Positions 26,079-34,588 of a stretch of DNA of 64,000 nt are shown here, one piece after another. The stretch's first letter is position 1, and each line of letters starts with the position of its first letter. The stretch is from an uncultured Chitinophaga sp. GTDB lineage: Bacteria > Bacteroidota > Bacteroidia > Chitinophagales > Chitinophagaceae. The notes beneath the pieces were generated by a model, which saw nothing but the letters and a program-made list of their open reading frames with translations, ran no database searches and was not told the origin of the DNA. Both the position numbers and the translations under genes were made by a program. The stretch covers positions 62,001-126,000 of the forward strand of contig NZ_CAMLHC010000004.1 of the NCBI RefSeq assembly GCF_946479755.1, written 5' to 3'.

Positions 26079-27536
26079 TTATCGCGGATTTAATTCCAGT
26101 CCGGACAGCTGTGCTTCCTGCGGTATCTGTACCATGCGGCGCGGGTCGTTGGCGCCCAGCGTCATCTTTGTTTTACCGTCGAAAGAGGTGTGTACCACCG
26201 GTATTTTATGACGGAGGATATCGAACCAGCGGAGACCTTCCAGGATAAACTCTATCCGTTTAAAGTGCAGGATGGTCTGGATGATGGCATCGCGGGTATC
26301 TACGGTACCGTAGTAATTCCTGACTTTATCGATGGTGAGGTTGTGAGCTCCGGGGTTGTACCTGGCGATACGTTGGCTGAGGAAGTCGTTGATATCGGCC
26401 AGCGCTTCATTGAAGTTTCCCAGCTGTGTGTTGGCTTCTGCTCTGTTGAAGAGTACTTCTTCTGCGGCGAGCAGCGGTATCATGTCCCAGCCATTGCCGA
26501 TGTTGGCGTTCTGATCTACCCGGATGAACAGTTCATAGAACTTAGGGATGAAGAAGTCTTCCGGCTGCGCGTAATACACGGCATAGGTCATCCTGGCGCC
26601 TGTGGGATTGTCGAGGCCGTTGATCATGCCACCGAGAACGGGGTCGCAGCCATAGCGGTTGGTCCTCAGGTTCCTGGCCCACCACGACTGTGTTTCGGCG
26701 AGTAGCAGGTTGGCTTTCTGTGTGGCGCGGGTATATTCTTTCCGGAGCACCAGTTCTTCCATGGTGCTATAGGTGGTATTTACCGGGCGCAGGTAGGGCA
26801 GGGCCCTGCCGGCGGGGAAGGTGAGATTGGCATGTTCCACCACTTTGGCGTAGTTCTTTTTGAACAGGTAGAAGCGGCTGGCGAAAGCGTGTGCAGCGGC
26901 GGTGGTGAAGTGATAGGAAGGTGCGCTGGCGTAGGAGTTGTCGTTGATCAGCGGTAATCCTTCGGTAAGATCTTTTTCGATCTGTTCGTACACGTAGGCT
27001 ACTGTTTTTCTTTCGTATTTCGCCACGACTACATTTTCCGGTTTGGTCACATAGGGGATGCCCGGATCTTTGGCTGCGGTGGCCGGATCGTAGGATTTGG
27101 AGAAAATGGTGACCAGCATAAAGTGTGCGTATGCGCGGCAGAGCAGTGCTTCGCCGCGGGAGGCGCTGTAGGCGGCTTTGTCGGAAGCTTTGTCGATCAC
27201 TTCCAGCGCCTGATTGGCGGCGGCGATGGCGGCATAGGCATTTTGCCAGTAGTAGTCGGGCGTGTCCTGCTCCCTGTCGGAAGATACTTCCCAGAACCAG
27301 GGCTGGCGGTTGACGCGGTTGTTGTCATCGGTGCCTTTGTCGTTTGCATTGTCGGACATGGCTTCGAGGAACGGAATATAGTTGGCCCGGGGATAGGCGG
27401 AGGTGAGGAGTTCGGCCACCTTGGCGGGCGTATTTACTTCTGTACGCTGATCGGGCAGTTGCTCGAGGTATTTTTTACACCCGGGCGCAACGGTCATGAT
27501 CGCTAACGCTGATATATATACGAGATTTCTTTTCAT
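26079..27536 (-). CDS. RagB/SusD-family nutrient-binding outer-membrane lipoprotein
   Basis: The 485-residue product starts MKRNLVYISALAIMTVAPGC with a lipobox, then KKYLEQLPDQ, the usual SusD N-terminus. The N-terminal SusD-like and C-terminal RagB domains are recognisable from FWEVSSDREQDTPDYYWQ, YAAIAAANQALEVID (TPR-like helix), GEALLCRAYAHFMLV near 125 and the C-terminal RIEFILEGLRWFDILRH. It forms the lid of the SusC transporter at the cell surface. ATG 27536 was chosen; it is 21 bp after susC. Confidence 0.93.
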   Translation of the reverse strand: MKRNLVYISALAIMTVAPGCKKYLEQLPDQRTEVNTPAKVAELLTSAYPRANYIPFLEAMSDNANDKGTDDNNRVNRQPWFWEVSSDREQDTPDYYWQNAYAAIAAANQALEVIDKASDKAAYSASRGEALLCRAYAHFMLVTIFSKSYDPATAAKDPGIPYVTKPENVVVAKYERKTVAYVYEQIEKDLTEGLPLINDNSYASAPSYHFTTAAAHAFASRFYLFKKNYAKVVEHANLTFPAGRALPYLRPVNTTYSTMEELVLRKEYTRATQKANLLLAETQSWWARNLRTNRYGCDPVLGGMINGLDNPTGARMTYAVYYAQPEDFFIPKFYELFIRVDQNANIGNGWDMIPLLAAEEVLFNRAEANTQLGNFNEALADINDFLSQRIARYNPGAHNLTIDKVRNYYGTVDTRDAIIQTILHFKRIEFILEGLRWFDILRHKIPVVHTSFDGKTKMTLGANDPRRMVQIPQEAQLSGLELNPR

Positions 27537-27557
27537 ATCCAAAACTTTTCATTCAGG

Positions 27558-30500
27558 TTAAAAACCAACTTTTACGGACAGGGTGTATTGCTTGGGGACA
27601 GGTAACGCTACGCCGCCGGACTGGAAGAACTCTGGGTCCTGGCCTTTCAGTTTAGGATCGGCATAGATCAGCCAGGGGTTGTTGGCCACCAGGCTCAGGG
27701 AGGCGTTGTTCAGGCCGATCGCGGAGGTATATCTCAGCGGCAGGCTGTAACTCAGCGATACCTGTTTCAGGCGGATGAAGCCCCCGTCAGCAACACGTGT
27801 AGAAGAATAGTTATAGGTATAATAGGGCGTTGTGCCGCTCAGCCTGTTGATCACCCGGAGGTCTGACAGCGCGGGAATGTCGGTCTTCTTTTCATCGCCG
27901 GTCATCATCCATCGGTCGAGGAACTCGTTCGGCATGGCCGTGAGGTCGGTATACCGTTGCTGGAAGGCCGGGTTGAGGCGGATCACGTTGCCTGCGCTGA
28001 AGGTAAACAGGGCGGAGAAGGTGAAGTCTTTGAAGCGTACGGAATTGTAGAGGCCACCGGTTACTTTCGGATCAATGGGTCCGTTGTATTTGAGGAAGTT
28101 GATGGCATCGCTCTGGAGGTTGACTTCATTTACTTTCTCTCCTTTTTCATTGACAAATACGGGGGTGCCGTCGAGGGCAGATAATTCCTGCAGGTCAATG
28201 GAGTAGAGGCCTCTGTATGGGCTTCCCAGCATGGGGCCGCCATCGGGTCCGATGAGGTCCCAGATATTGGGATTGGTTTTCAGGTTAGTGATTTTGTTTT
28301 CGTTATAGGCGGCGGTGAGTTGTGTTCTCCACTGCCAGTTTTTTTGCTGGATGATGGTGCCGCCTACGGTCAGTTCCACCCCGTGGGATTTCATGTCGGC
28401 ATAGTTGGCGTTTTTGATGAACTGTCCGCCGATACCGGAGGTACGGATAGGGCTGATCAGGTCGAAACCGTTACGTTTATAGCCGTCGACGGTGATGGTG
28501 AGGCGGTCTTTGAACATCCCGAGGTCGATGCCTATGTTGGTTTCGTATTGTTTTTCCCAGGTGAGCTCTGAGTTTTCGAGGTCGGTGATATTGATCACGG
28601 ATTCGATTTCAGGCAGGTAGGGGCGGTATGTTTTGGCGCTGCGGGTGATCAGGCTGGAGTTGGTGGCTTTACCCTGAAGGCTGGCGGTGAGGCCGTAGGT
28701 AGCGCGAAGGGTGAGGCGGTTGATGTTTTGCATTTGTTGCATAAAATCTTCCGTGTCCACGTTCCAGGAGCCGCTGATGTTCCAGGTGGGCAGCCAGCGG
28801 GCGTTGCGGGATTTGCCTAGCAGGTTGGAGCCATCGTAACGGATGGTGCCGTTGAGGTTGTATTTGCCTTTATAGGAATAAGCGCCGTTGGCCATGTAAG
28901 CGAGGAAGCGGTCGTAGTAGTTCTGCATGCCATAGAAATCGAAGCCGCTTTCTACTGCCTGTTTGATGATGCGGGGATCTACATAGGGTACGCCGCCTTT
29001 GTCGAACTGGTAGCCGTAACCGTTGGAGAATTTGTTCTGGCGGTTGGCATATCTTAATTCCTGGGAGGCGTAGGCCACGAAGATGTGGGTGTTATTATAG
29101 GTTTTATTCCACTCGAGGGCGTTGCGGATGTTGTAGCTGACCAGGTAATCGTCGTTGGTGTTGTAGAAGCCGCCGTAGGGTAGTATTACTTCCGGGTACG
29201 CTTCCGGGTCGTCGGGGTTGCGGTAGAGGAATTTGTTGTTTTCTATGACGGTGGCGTTGTCAGCAGCGCGATAAGCCATGGCCATGTTGGAGTTCTCTCT
29301 TACTTTATGTTCCCGGTTGGTTTTGGCATAACGCAGGGCGCCGAGGAAAGAGTACTTCAGGGTGGGGGTGATTTTGTAGCTGGCTTCACCTTGCAGTTTG
29401 ATGTCCACCATGGTGAGGTCGAGCGTATTGTTGTTCAGTTCATTGATGATATTGAACGGAGCGTAATTGCGCCGGAAGAACTCAAGGTTGCCTTTCTCAT
29501 CGTAGGCGGTGAGGGTGCGGCTGGTGTTGAGGGCGTAGCTGAAAGGGTTGATGTCGAAGTCACGGTCAAACTTTCCTTCCACGGGGTTGCTGACTCTTCC
29601 GATGCTACCGGGGGCGCGCTGGTCCCTGATAGATCCCTGGGTGATGAGGCCTACGTTGAGTCGTGGCGTAATGTTGAAGTTGGCGCGGGCGTTGCCGGTG
29701 AAACGTTTTACGCGATCGCCGACGGTCCAGCCGTTATCATTAAGGAAGCTGGTGGAGAAGTAGAGCTGTGATTTCTCCGTACCGGAGGAGATACTGAGGG
29801 AGTGCTCCTGCAGGAGGGAGTTGCGGAACAATACGTCAAACCAGTCGGTATTGGCCAGTGCATATCTTTTGAGGAATTCATTCCTGGATTTCTCATCATT
29901 GTAAACTGTCCTGTTGTTGATGTTTTCCGCCAGTTTGGTGAATACGCCGCCATCCTGCCTGGTGGACAGGTCGCCGTACTGGAGGAAGCCCCTGCTTTCC
30001 ATGGATTTGTAGACCGACATCTGGTCGGCCGAGTTCATGATATTAAAATCCTTGTAGGTTGGTTTGATATAGGTAGAGAAGTTACCGGTATAGGAGATGA
30101 GCGGTTTGCCTACGCGGCCTTTTTTGGTGGTGATGACTACCACGCCGTTCATGGCGCGGGCGCCATACATGGCGGTAGCGGCGGCATCTTTGAGGATCTG
30201 GAAGCTTTCGATGTCGTCGGGGTTGAGGCCGGCCACGGAAGATCCCAGCAGGGTGGTGGGATCGCCGGTAGAGAGCTGTTCGTTGGACACGTTCACCACA
30301 TCTTCGAGTACGATGCCATCTACCACCCAGAGTGGTTTGTTATCACCGGTGATGGAGGTAGCGCCGCGGACGCGGATTTTAGGGGCGGCGCCGAAGGTGC
30401 CGGACACGTTTTGGATGGAAACGCCGGCTATGCGGCCTTCCAACATGCGGCTGACGTCGGTGATACCTTCACGTTTCACGTCGTTGGCTTTGAGGGTAGC

Positions 30501-31148
30501 GGCTGAACCGGTGAAGAGTTTACGGTCGATGGTCTGATAACCGGTCACGACCACCTGGTTAAGATTCGTCACATTTTCTTCCAGGGTAACGATGATAGGT
30601 TTATCGGCGGTGGCTTTCACTTCCTGTGTTTTGAACCCTACCATGCTGATAACGAGGATGGCGCCGGGTTTTACACGGATGGTGAATTCGCCTTTGCCGT
30701 CGGTAGCGATGCCGTTGCCGGTACCTTTTTCCACGATGCTGATCCCGGGCACAAAGGAAGCATCACCGTTTTCTGCGCGGGTACCGGCGCGTCCTTTCAC
30801 GGTAATGACTTCCTGTTGTGGCGCGGGTTTTTCGGCGGGGCGTGTGAGCACGATCTTGTCGCCGATCACCTTGTAGGCTATGCCTTTGCTCTCTAGCAGA
30901 TTAAGTGCCTGCTGCATCGATACCTTATCGGGATCCAGTTCCACGTTCATGTTCTTGTTGATGACCGCGGCATCATAGACAAATACGACGTTGTATTTTT
31001 TTTCCATCCTTCCGAGGATGACTTCCAGTTTCTCTCTGTTTTGCTCATTGGTAAGCGGGGCGGCCTGGTTTTCCAGGCATGCCACTGTCAATAGGGCCAG
31101 GAGTAGCTTCGATTTTGGTCGCTTTTTTTTGTAAAGGATTTCAAACAT
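27558..31148 (-). CDS. SusC/RagA TonB-linked outer-membrane protein with STN signalling domain
   Basis: The 1196-residue protein has, in order, a signal segment (residues 1-30), a secretin/TonB short N-terminal (STN) domain (about 40-105), a carboxypeptidase-regulatory-like domain (about 115-190), a plug (about 195-340, with the SusC hallmarks LNQVVVTGYQT and DAAATAMYGARAMNGVV) and a long beta barrel ending in TLSVKVGF. The STN domain signals to a FecR anti-sigma factor, and the FecR and ECF sigma genes lie directly upstream. It imports a large substrate with its SusD partner using TonB energy. The plug start keeps the usual DDIESFQILKD segment. Confidence 0.95.
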   Translation of the reverse strand: MFEILYKKKRPKSKLLLALLTVACLENQAAPLTNEQNREKLEVILGRMEKKYNVVFVYDAAVINKNMNVELDPDKVSMQQALNLLESKGIAYKVIGDKIVLTRPAEKPAPQQEVITVKGRAGTRAENGDASFVPGISIVEKGTGNGIATDGKGEFTIRVKPGAILVISMVGFKTQEVKATADKPIIVTLEENVTNLNQVVVTGYQTIDRKLFTGSAATLKANDVKREGITDVSRMLEGRIAGVSIQNVSGTFGAAPKIRVRGATSITGDNKPLWVVDGIVLEDVVNVSNEQLSTGDPTTLLGSSVAGLNPDDIESFQILKDAAATAMYGARAMNGVVVITTKKGRVGKPLISYTGNFSTYIKPTYKDFNIMNSADQMSVYKSMESRGFLQYGDLSTRQDGGVFTKLAENINNRTVYNDEKSRNEFLKRYALANTDWFDVLFRNSLLQEHSLSISSGTEKSQLYFSTSFLNDNGWTVGDRVKRFTGNARANFNITPRLNVGLITQGSIRDQRAPGSIGRVSNPVEGKFDRDFDINPFSYALNTSRTLTAYDEKGNLEFFRRNYAPFNIINELNNNTLDLTMVDIKLQGEASYKITPTLKYSFLGALRYAKTNREHKVRENSNMAMAYRAADNATVIENNKFLYRNPDDPEAYPEVILPYGGFYNTNDDYLVSYNIRNALEWNKTYNNTHIFVAYASQELRYANRQNKFSNGYGYQFDKGGVPYVDPRIIKQAVESGFDFYGMQNYYDRFLAYMANGAYSYKGKYNLNGTIRYDGSNLLGKSRNARWLPTWNISGSWNVDTEDFMQQMQNINRLTLRATYGLTASLQGKATNSSLITRSAKTYRPYLPEIESVINITDLENSELTWEKQYETNIGIDLGMFKDRLTITVDGYKRNGFDLISPIRTSGIGGQFIKNANYADMKSHGVELTVGGTIIQQKNWQWRTQLTAAYNENKITNLKTNPNIWDLIGPDGGPMLGSPYRGLYSIDLQELSALDGTPVFVNEKGEKVNEVNLQSDAINFLKYNGPIDPKVTGGLYNSVRFKDFTFSALFTFSAGNVIRLNPAFQQRYTDLTAMPNEFLDRWMMTGDEKKTDIPALSDLRVINRLSGTTPYYTYNYSSTRVADGGFIRLKQVSLSYSLPLRYTSAIGLNNASLSLVANNPWLIYADPKLKGQDPEFFQSGGVALPVPKQYTLSVKVGF

Positions 31149-31333
31149 CGTGTATAATTATTATAGGTTAAACGGGTCCGGAGCAGGACATGGCCCGTAG
31201 GCTCCCAATGGGAGTGGTACATAGCCTGCAGTCATGTTGGTTGCATTTCCGGGTTGGCAGAAATAGCGATTTTGATTTCAGTTGACACATTGGGTTGCTA
31301 AACAACGGAGAAAGGCCTGACGCGGCAGTTGTG

Positions 31334-32311
31334 TTACCTGCCGGTGATCGTAATTTCCCGGTTGCGGTGCACTACCGTGATAGGGTATGTAGCCTGTAGC
31401 ACCTCCAATACTTCTTCCAGCTTATTGTTTTTAAATGTTGCATTCAGTTTTTTCACAGGGATTTTACCCTGAAGGTTGATCTTCACCTGATAGAGTGCTT
31501 CTACTTTTTTGCATACTTCGGACAGTGGGGCATCCACGAAAACGAGTTCATGGGTGATCCAGGCGTCGGCATTGCTGTTGATGGCATTAAATTGTTCCAC
31601 GTCGCCGGTGGCCGGGTTGAACCGGATCCCTTCGCCGGCTGACAGGATGGTTTCGGTGGCGTTGGTATGCCCGGTGGCAAATTTTATTTTGCCTGTTTTA
31701 ACGGTAACGCCTATGCGCTGCTCTTCCATTTGGATGTTAAAAGCGGTGCCCAGTACGGTGATACTGGACCTGCCTATTTTCACGATGAAAGGCGTGGCGG
31801 TTTGGGTGGCCACATTGAAGTAGGCGGTGCCTTGTTCCATGATGACCGTTCTGTTTTTTTGCATGCTCTCCGGATAGCGTATCCGGCTGTTTTTATCGAG
31901 ATAGATGCGTGACTGGTCGGGCAGGAGCAGGGAATCGATGGCGGCCAGTGTTGCTTTCTCCTTGTAGGAGATGGTGCCGGTGCTGTGGTAGAGCCACCAG
32001 GAGGCGGCGGCCATGACAGGGATGGCGATGGCGGCTACGCGGAACCAGCGGTAACGGCGTGCGGGTAGTTGGTGAATGATGTCTTCTTCCGGCAGGGCGT
32101 CCTGGAGCCGCGCGATGGCGGCGGCGGTGTCCAGCTGCTCCAGTATTTTCAGGTCTGGTGACAGTTGCCACAGTTGTTGTACCTGCAGGAAGGTGGCTTC
32201 GTTTTCCGGGGAAGCGGCGGTCCATTGCCGCACTTCCTGCTCCAGGGCAGTATCCTGCGGATTGTTCAGGTATTTAACCAGTCGGAGCCAGTTGATTGTA
32301 TCTTTTTCCAT
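31334..32311 (-). CDS. FecR-family anti-sigma factor
   Basis: The 325-residue product has an N-terminal cytoplasmic anti-sigma part (1-85, with NWLRLVKYLNNPQD), one membrane helix (about 90-107, FRVAAIAIPVMAAASWWLY), a FecR domain (about 118-210, with LLLPDQSRIYLDKNSRIRYPE and VLGTAFNIQ) and a C-terminal DUF4974 domain (about 255-325). It senses the STN domain of the downstream SusC and controls the upstream sigma factor. It lies 151 bp after sigma and 185 bp before susC. Confidence 0.93.
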   Translation of the reverse strand: MEKDTINWLRLVKYLNNPQDTALEQEVRQWTAASPENEATFLQVQQLWQLSPDLKILEQLDTAAAIARLQDALPEEDIIHQLPARRYRWFRVAAIAIPVMAAASWWLYHSTGTISYKEKATLAAIDSLLLPDQSRIYLDKNSRIRYPESMQKNRTVIMEQGTAYFNVATQTATPFIVKIGRSSITVLGTAFNIQMEEQRIGVTVKTGKIKFATGHTNATETILSAGEGIRFNPATGDVEQFNAINSNADAWITHELVFVDAPLSEVCKKVEALYQVKINLQGKIPVKKLNATFKNNKLEEVLEVLQATYPITVVHRNREITITGR

Positions 32312-32462
32312 TGGACAGCAGCCTTTGTGTATTGTTACAATTCACGAAGGGCGATACCCCCAGTGGAGCAGTAAATTTTTTTACATTATTTTTTATTTAA
32401 TATGTTTTACTGGTAACAGGGAGGGTTTGGGGGATGTCAGCGAGATGATTAAAAAGGAGCGT

Positions 32463-33101
32463 TTAGCGACGTGTCAGCAGTTCCCCTGCGAGGGCGAGGA
32501 ATAGCTGCAGCATACGTAGATGGGCGGTATAATCGCGGGAATTGTCCTGGCGGTAAAAGAGATTTTCGCGGAGGGTTTTGAGGGCGTGGAGGATGTGGTT
32601 TTCCACTGTTTTTTCGGAGATCTGCAGTTGGGCTGCTATCTCCCGGTATTTAAGGCCGTCGAAGCGGCTCATCTTAAATACTTTCGCACATTGTTTGGGC
32701 AGTTTTTCTATTTCCTGGTAGATGCGCAGTTTCAGTTCCTGTTCTTCCTGCAGGTTATGCAGGTAGCTGTCTGTCAGTGATTCGGCGATAACGGAGTGGT
32801 GGCGCGCGATATTTTTCTCCCGCTTAAGATAGTTAAGCGCATGGTTGATAACCGCCTTGTACAGGTAGGCGCGGAGGGCACCGTTCTCATCCAGCAGCGC
32901 AGGATTTTCCCATATTCTGATGAACACTTCCTGTACCAGTTCCTGTGCGATGCCTGCGTCTTTGCAGTAGCGGTAAGCCGCCATCACCAGTTCCCGGAAG
33001 TGACGTTCATATACATAGGTAAAGGCCTGCCTGTTTTTCGTATGAATTTCCCTGATCAATGCAGCCTCGCTCAATTGGGCAATATCGCTGGTTCTCACCA
33101 T
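32463..33101 (-). CDS. ECF RNA polymerase sigma-70 factor (Bacteroidota family)
   Basis: The 212-residue ECF sigma has region 2 (about 25-95, with ELVMAAYRYCKDAGIAQELVQEVF, IRIWEN and YLYKAVINHALNYLKR) and region 4 (about 125-185, with FKMSRFDGLKYREIAAQLQISEKTVENHI). It is the first gene of the seven-gene unit that runs to 22543: sigma, FecR, SusC, SusD, zinc hydrolase and two DUF4302 proteins. It probably drives susC from the 185-bp gap upstream of it when FecR is triggered. Confidence 0.94.
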   Translation of the reverse strand: MVRTSDIAQLSEAALIREIHTKNRQAFTYVYERHFRELVMAAYRYCKDAGIAQELVQEVFIRIWENPALLDENGALRAYLYKAVINHALNYLKREKNIARHHSVIAESLTDSYLHNLQEEQELKLRIYQEIEKLPKQCAKVFKMSRFDGLKYREIAAQLQISEKTVENHILHALKTLRENLFYRQDNSRDYTAHLRMLQLFLALAGELLTRR

Positions 33102-33298
33102 TAGTTTTTCCTACTCTTTTCCAGGTATCAGGGTATAAGGTATAAAAAAAAATACGAATTAGGTGAATGTGACCTAAAGAAATAGGACCGCAGTGAGCGG
33201 GAGCTGGCCGGTTTTTATGGGTTATTTCGTTTTTTCCTGATCTTTTGGCAGATCGCGGGTAATTTATCATCAACCTTTTACCGGAGAGAAAAAAAATT

Positions 33299-33314
33299 GC
33301 AAAAACGTTTTAGT
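33299..33314. promoter_or_regulatory. LacI-operator-like motif, copy 1
   Basis: GCAAAAACGTTTTAGT differs by one base (in 15) from copy 3. It has the central CG and A/T-flanked symmetry of LacI/GalR operators. It lies about 200 bases upstream of the sigma gene start on the other strand. Confidence 0.4.
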
Positions 33315-33621
33315 TATTTGAAAATAGTTATATTTTTATGATCGGAGCTGCTGTGAAAAGGCCAAAAAAGTACGTGGATAATAAAGTCAGCTCAGGTCTA
33401 AATCTAAAAAAATTATTCACTTGTAATGGTAGCACTGTAATGAAAATCTATTGGCAGGTTGGAGTACTAAATCGATTCAGCTCCCACCGCATTTCACGTT
33501 AGGGTTGTAAACCATATTTTTTTGATTCGGGTAACTGCCTCGTCTGGCAGTGTAAACAGGTATTTATCACATTCTTAAACCAAATTGTTTTTTGCACATC
33601 GGGGAATGATCAATCATTAAA

Positions 33622-33637
33622 CAAAATCGTTTTAGCA
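33622..33637. promoter_or_regulatory. LacI-operator-like motif, copy 2
   Basis: CAAAATCGTTTTAGCA is identical over 16 bases to copy 3 at 34527-34542. It lies in the A/T-rich half of the gene-free region. Confidence 0.45.
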
Positions 33638-33773
33638 CGAAATCAAAAGGCATTTGAAAATTCCACCATGGTACCACGTTCTTTGCTGTACTTTCCGGAA
33701 AGCGGGGGAGTAAATAATGTCAACGCTCCTATGACCGCTATCTAACAGCTTTCCGTGTACATTTTCCAGGTAT

Positions 33774-33802
33774 CAGGGGTAATAAAAATGTAATTACCCC
33801 TG
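33774..33802. terminator. Perfect 10-bp hairpin in the gene-free region
   Basis: Arms 33774-33783 and 33793-33802 with a nine-base loop. There is no T tail and no gene directly upstream, so the role is unclear; it may mark the end of a lost transcription unit. Confidence 0.4.
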
Positions 33803-34073
33803 TGGCAGCATCAGCCAGTACAGAAGATTGTCTGCAGGCATCAGAAGGACATCTCTCCTTCATGACAGCACCGGTCAGCAGCCCAGGCGCTGTACCAGGA
33901 AAAAACTCCTTGTAACAGCAGCAGCTGTGTCGCGAATGAATAGCCATGCACCGCATCAGGAAGACCGCATCACTTCCTTGCAGGCACCGCCGGCACCACG
34001 TATGGTCACAGTCAGGCACTTACCGGAAGGGGCATCGGCTTCTTTTATGACAGCACTGGCCAACCAGGAAGTC

Positions 34074-34260
34074 GCATAACTTCCTGTAAGCACCGGCAGC
34101 ATCGCGAATGATCAACAACGGGGCAGCATTGGGAGTCCGCATAACTTCCCTGTAAGCACCGGCAGCATTGCAAATGATCAACAACGGGGCAGCATCAGGA
34201 AGCCGCATAACTTCCCTGTAAGCACCAGTTGCAGCGCGTAGTCAACAGCCAGGTGCTTAG
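34074..34260. repeat. Degenerate tandem repeat, 65-66 bp unit
   Basis: Three successive units begin GCATAACTTCC at 34074, 34139 and 34205. The first two are about 90 percent alike by eye and the third is alike only over its first half. More diverged relatives of the unit (with TTCCTTG, GCACCGGCAG and similar words) extend back to about 33810. The unit is not a CRISPR: there are no constant-length unique spacers. Confidence 0.75.
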
Positions 34261-34525
34261 CAGAAGGCCGCACAAGAACAATACCGGCCAGCCGGGCTGC
34301 ACCAGGAAGACGCGTAATTCATACAACACCAGCTGCTTCCCGAAAGGCCTGTCGCCGCACCCCGTATACCGGCATACCTCTGGTTTGCATTGGGGCAACA
34401 GGTGCTGACTGCTACGATTCATCTGTATAACAAAAACAACCGGCATCGACTGCCGCCTGCCTTTTACTGTTTTCTAAACTGTTTCCTTTCCAAAATTGAT
34501 CCGGGAAGGTTATCAGACTTCTTTT

Positions 34526-34542
34526 GCAAAATCGTTTTAGCA
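34526..34542. promoter_or_regulatory. LacI-operator-like motif, copy 3, 46 bp before susC
   Basis: GCAAAATCGTTTTAGCA lies just before the SusC gene at 34589 and directly after a TTTTG that could be a -33 box. A bound repressor would therefore cover the promoter spacer. No LacI-type gene is in the window, so the regulator is unknown. Confidence 0.5.
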
Positions 34543-34588
34543 TAAACTCATCAGCATTGAACCTTTATTAACCAAAAAACAAACATGT

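Larger units (their letters stand above)
33102..34588. other. 1.5-kb gene-free region
   Basis: No credible gene is seen. The first half (33102-33760) is A/T-rich and carries the divergent sigma promoter side and two operator-like motifs. The second half (about 33790-34330) is a G/C-richer degenerate repeat region. The last 250 bases include the leader of the SusC gene at 34589. The sequence TTTTCCAGGTATCAGGG occurs twice (33117-33133 and 33762-33778). Short open frames here lack start context and homology. Confidence 0.6.

Noticed and set aside
34020..34208. Minus-strand short ORF with repeated AAPLLII/AAGAYR peptide
   Set aside because: It only reflects the tandem DNA repeat; the third unit is diverged, an indel breaks the frame in the first unit, and there is no start context. 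Kept as a repeat, not a gene.
33810..34260. Possible CRISPR array
   Set aside because: Whole units, not short repeats with unique spacers, are similar, and no cas gene is present.
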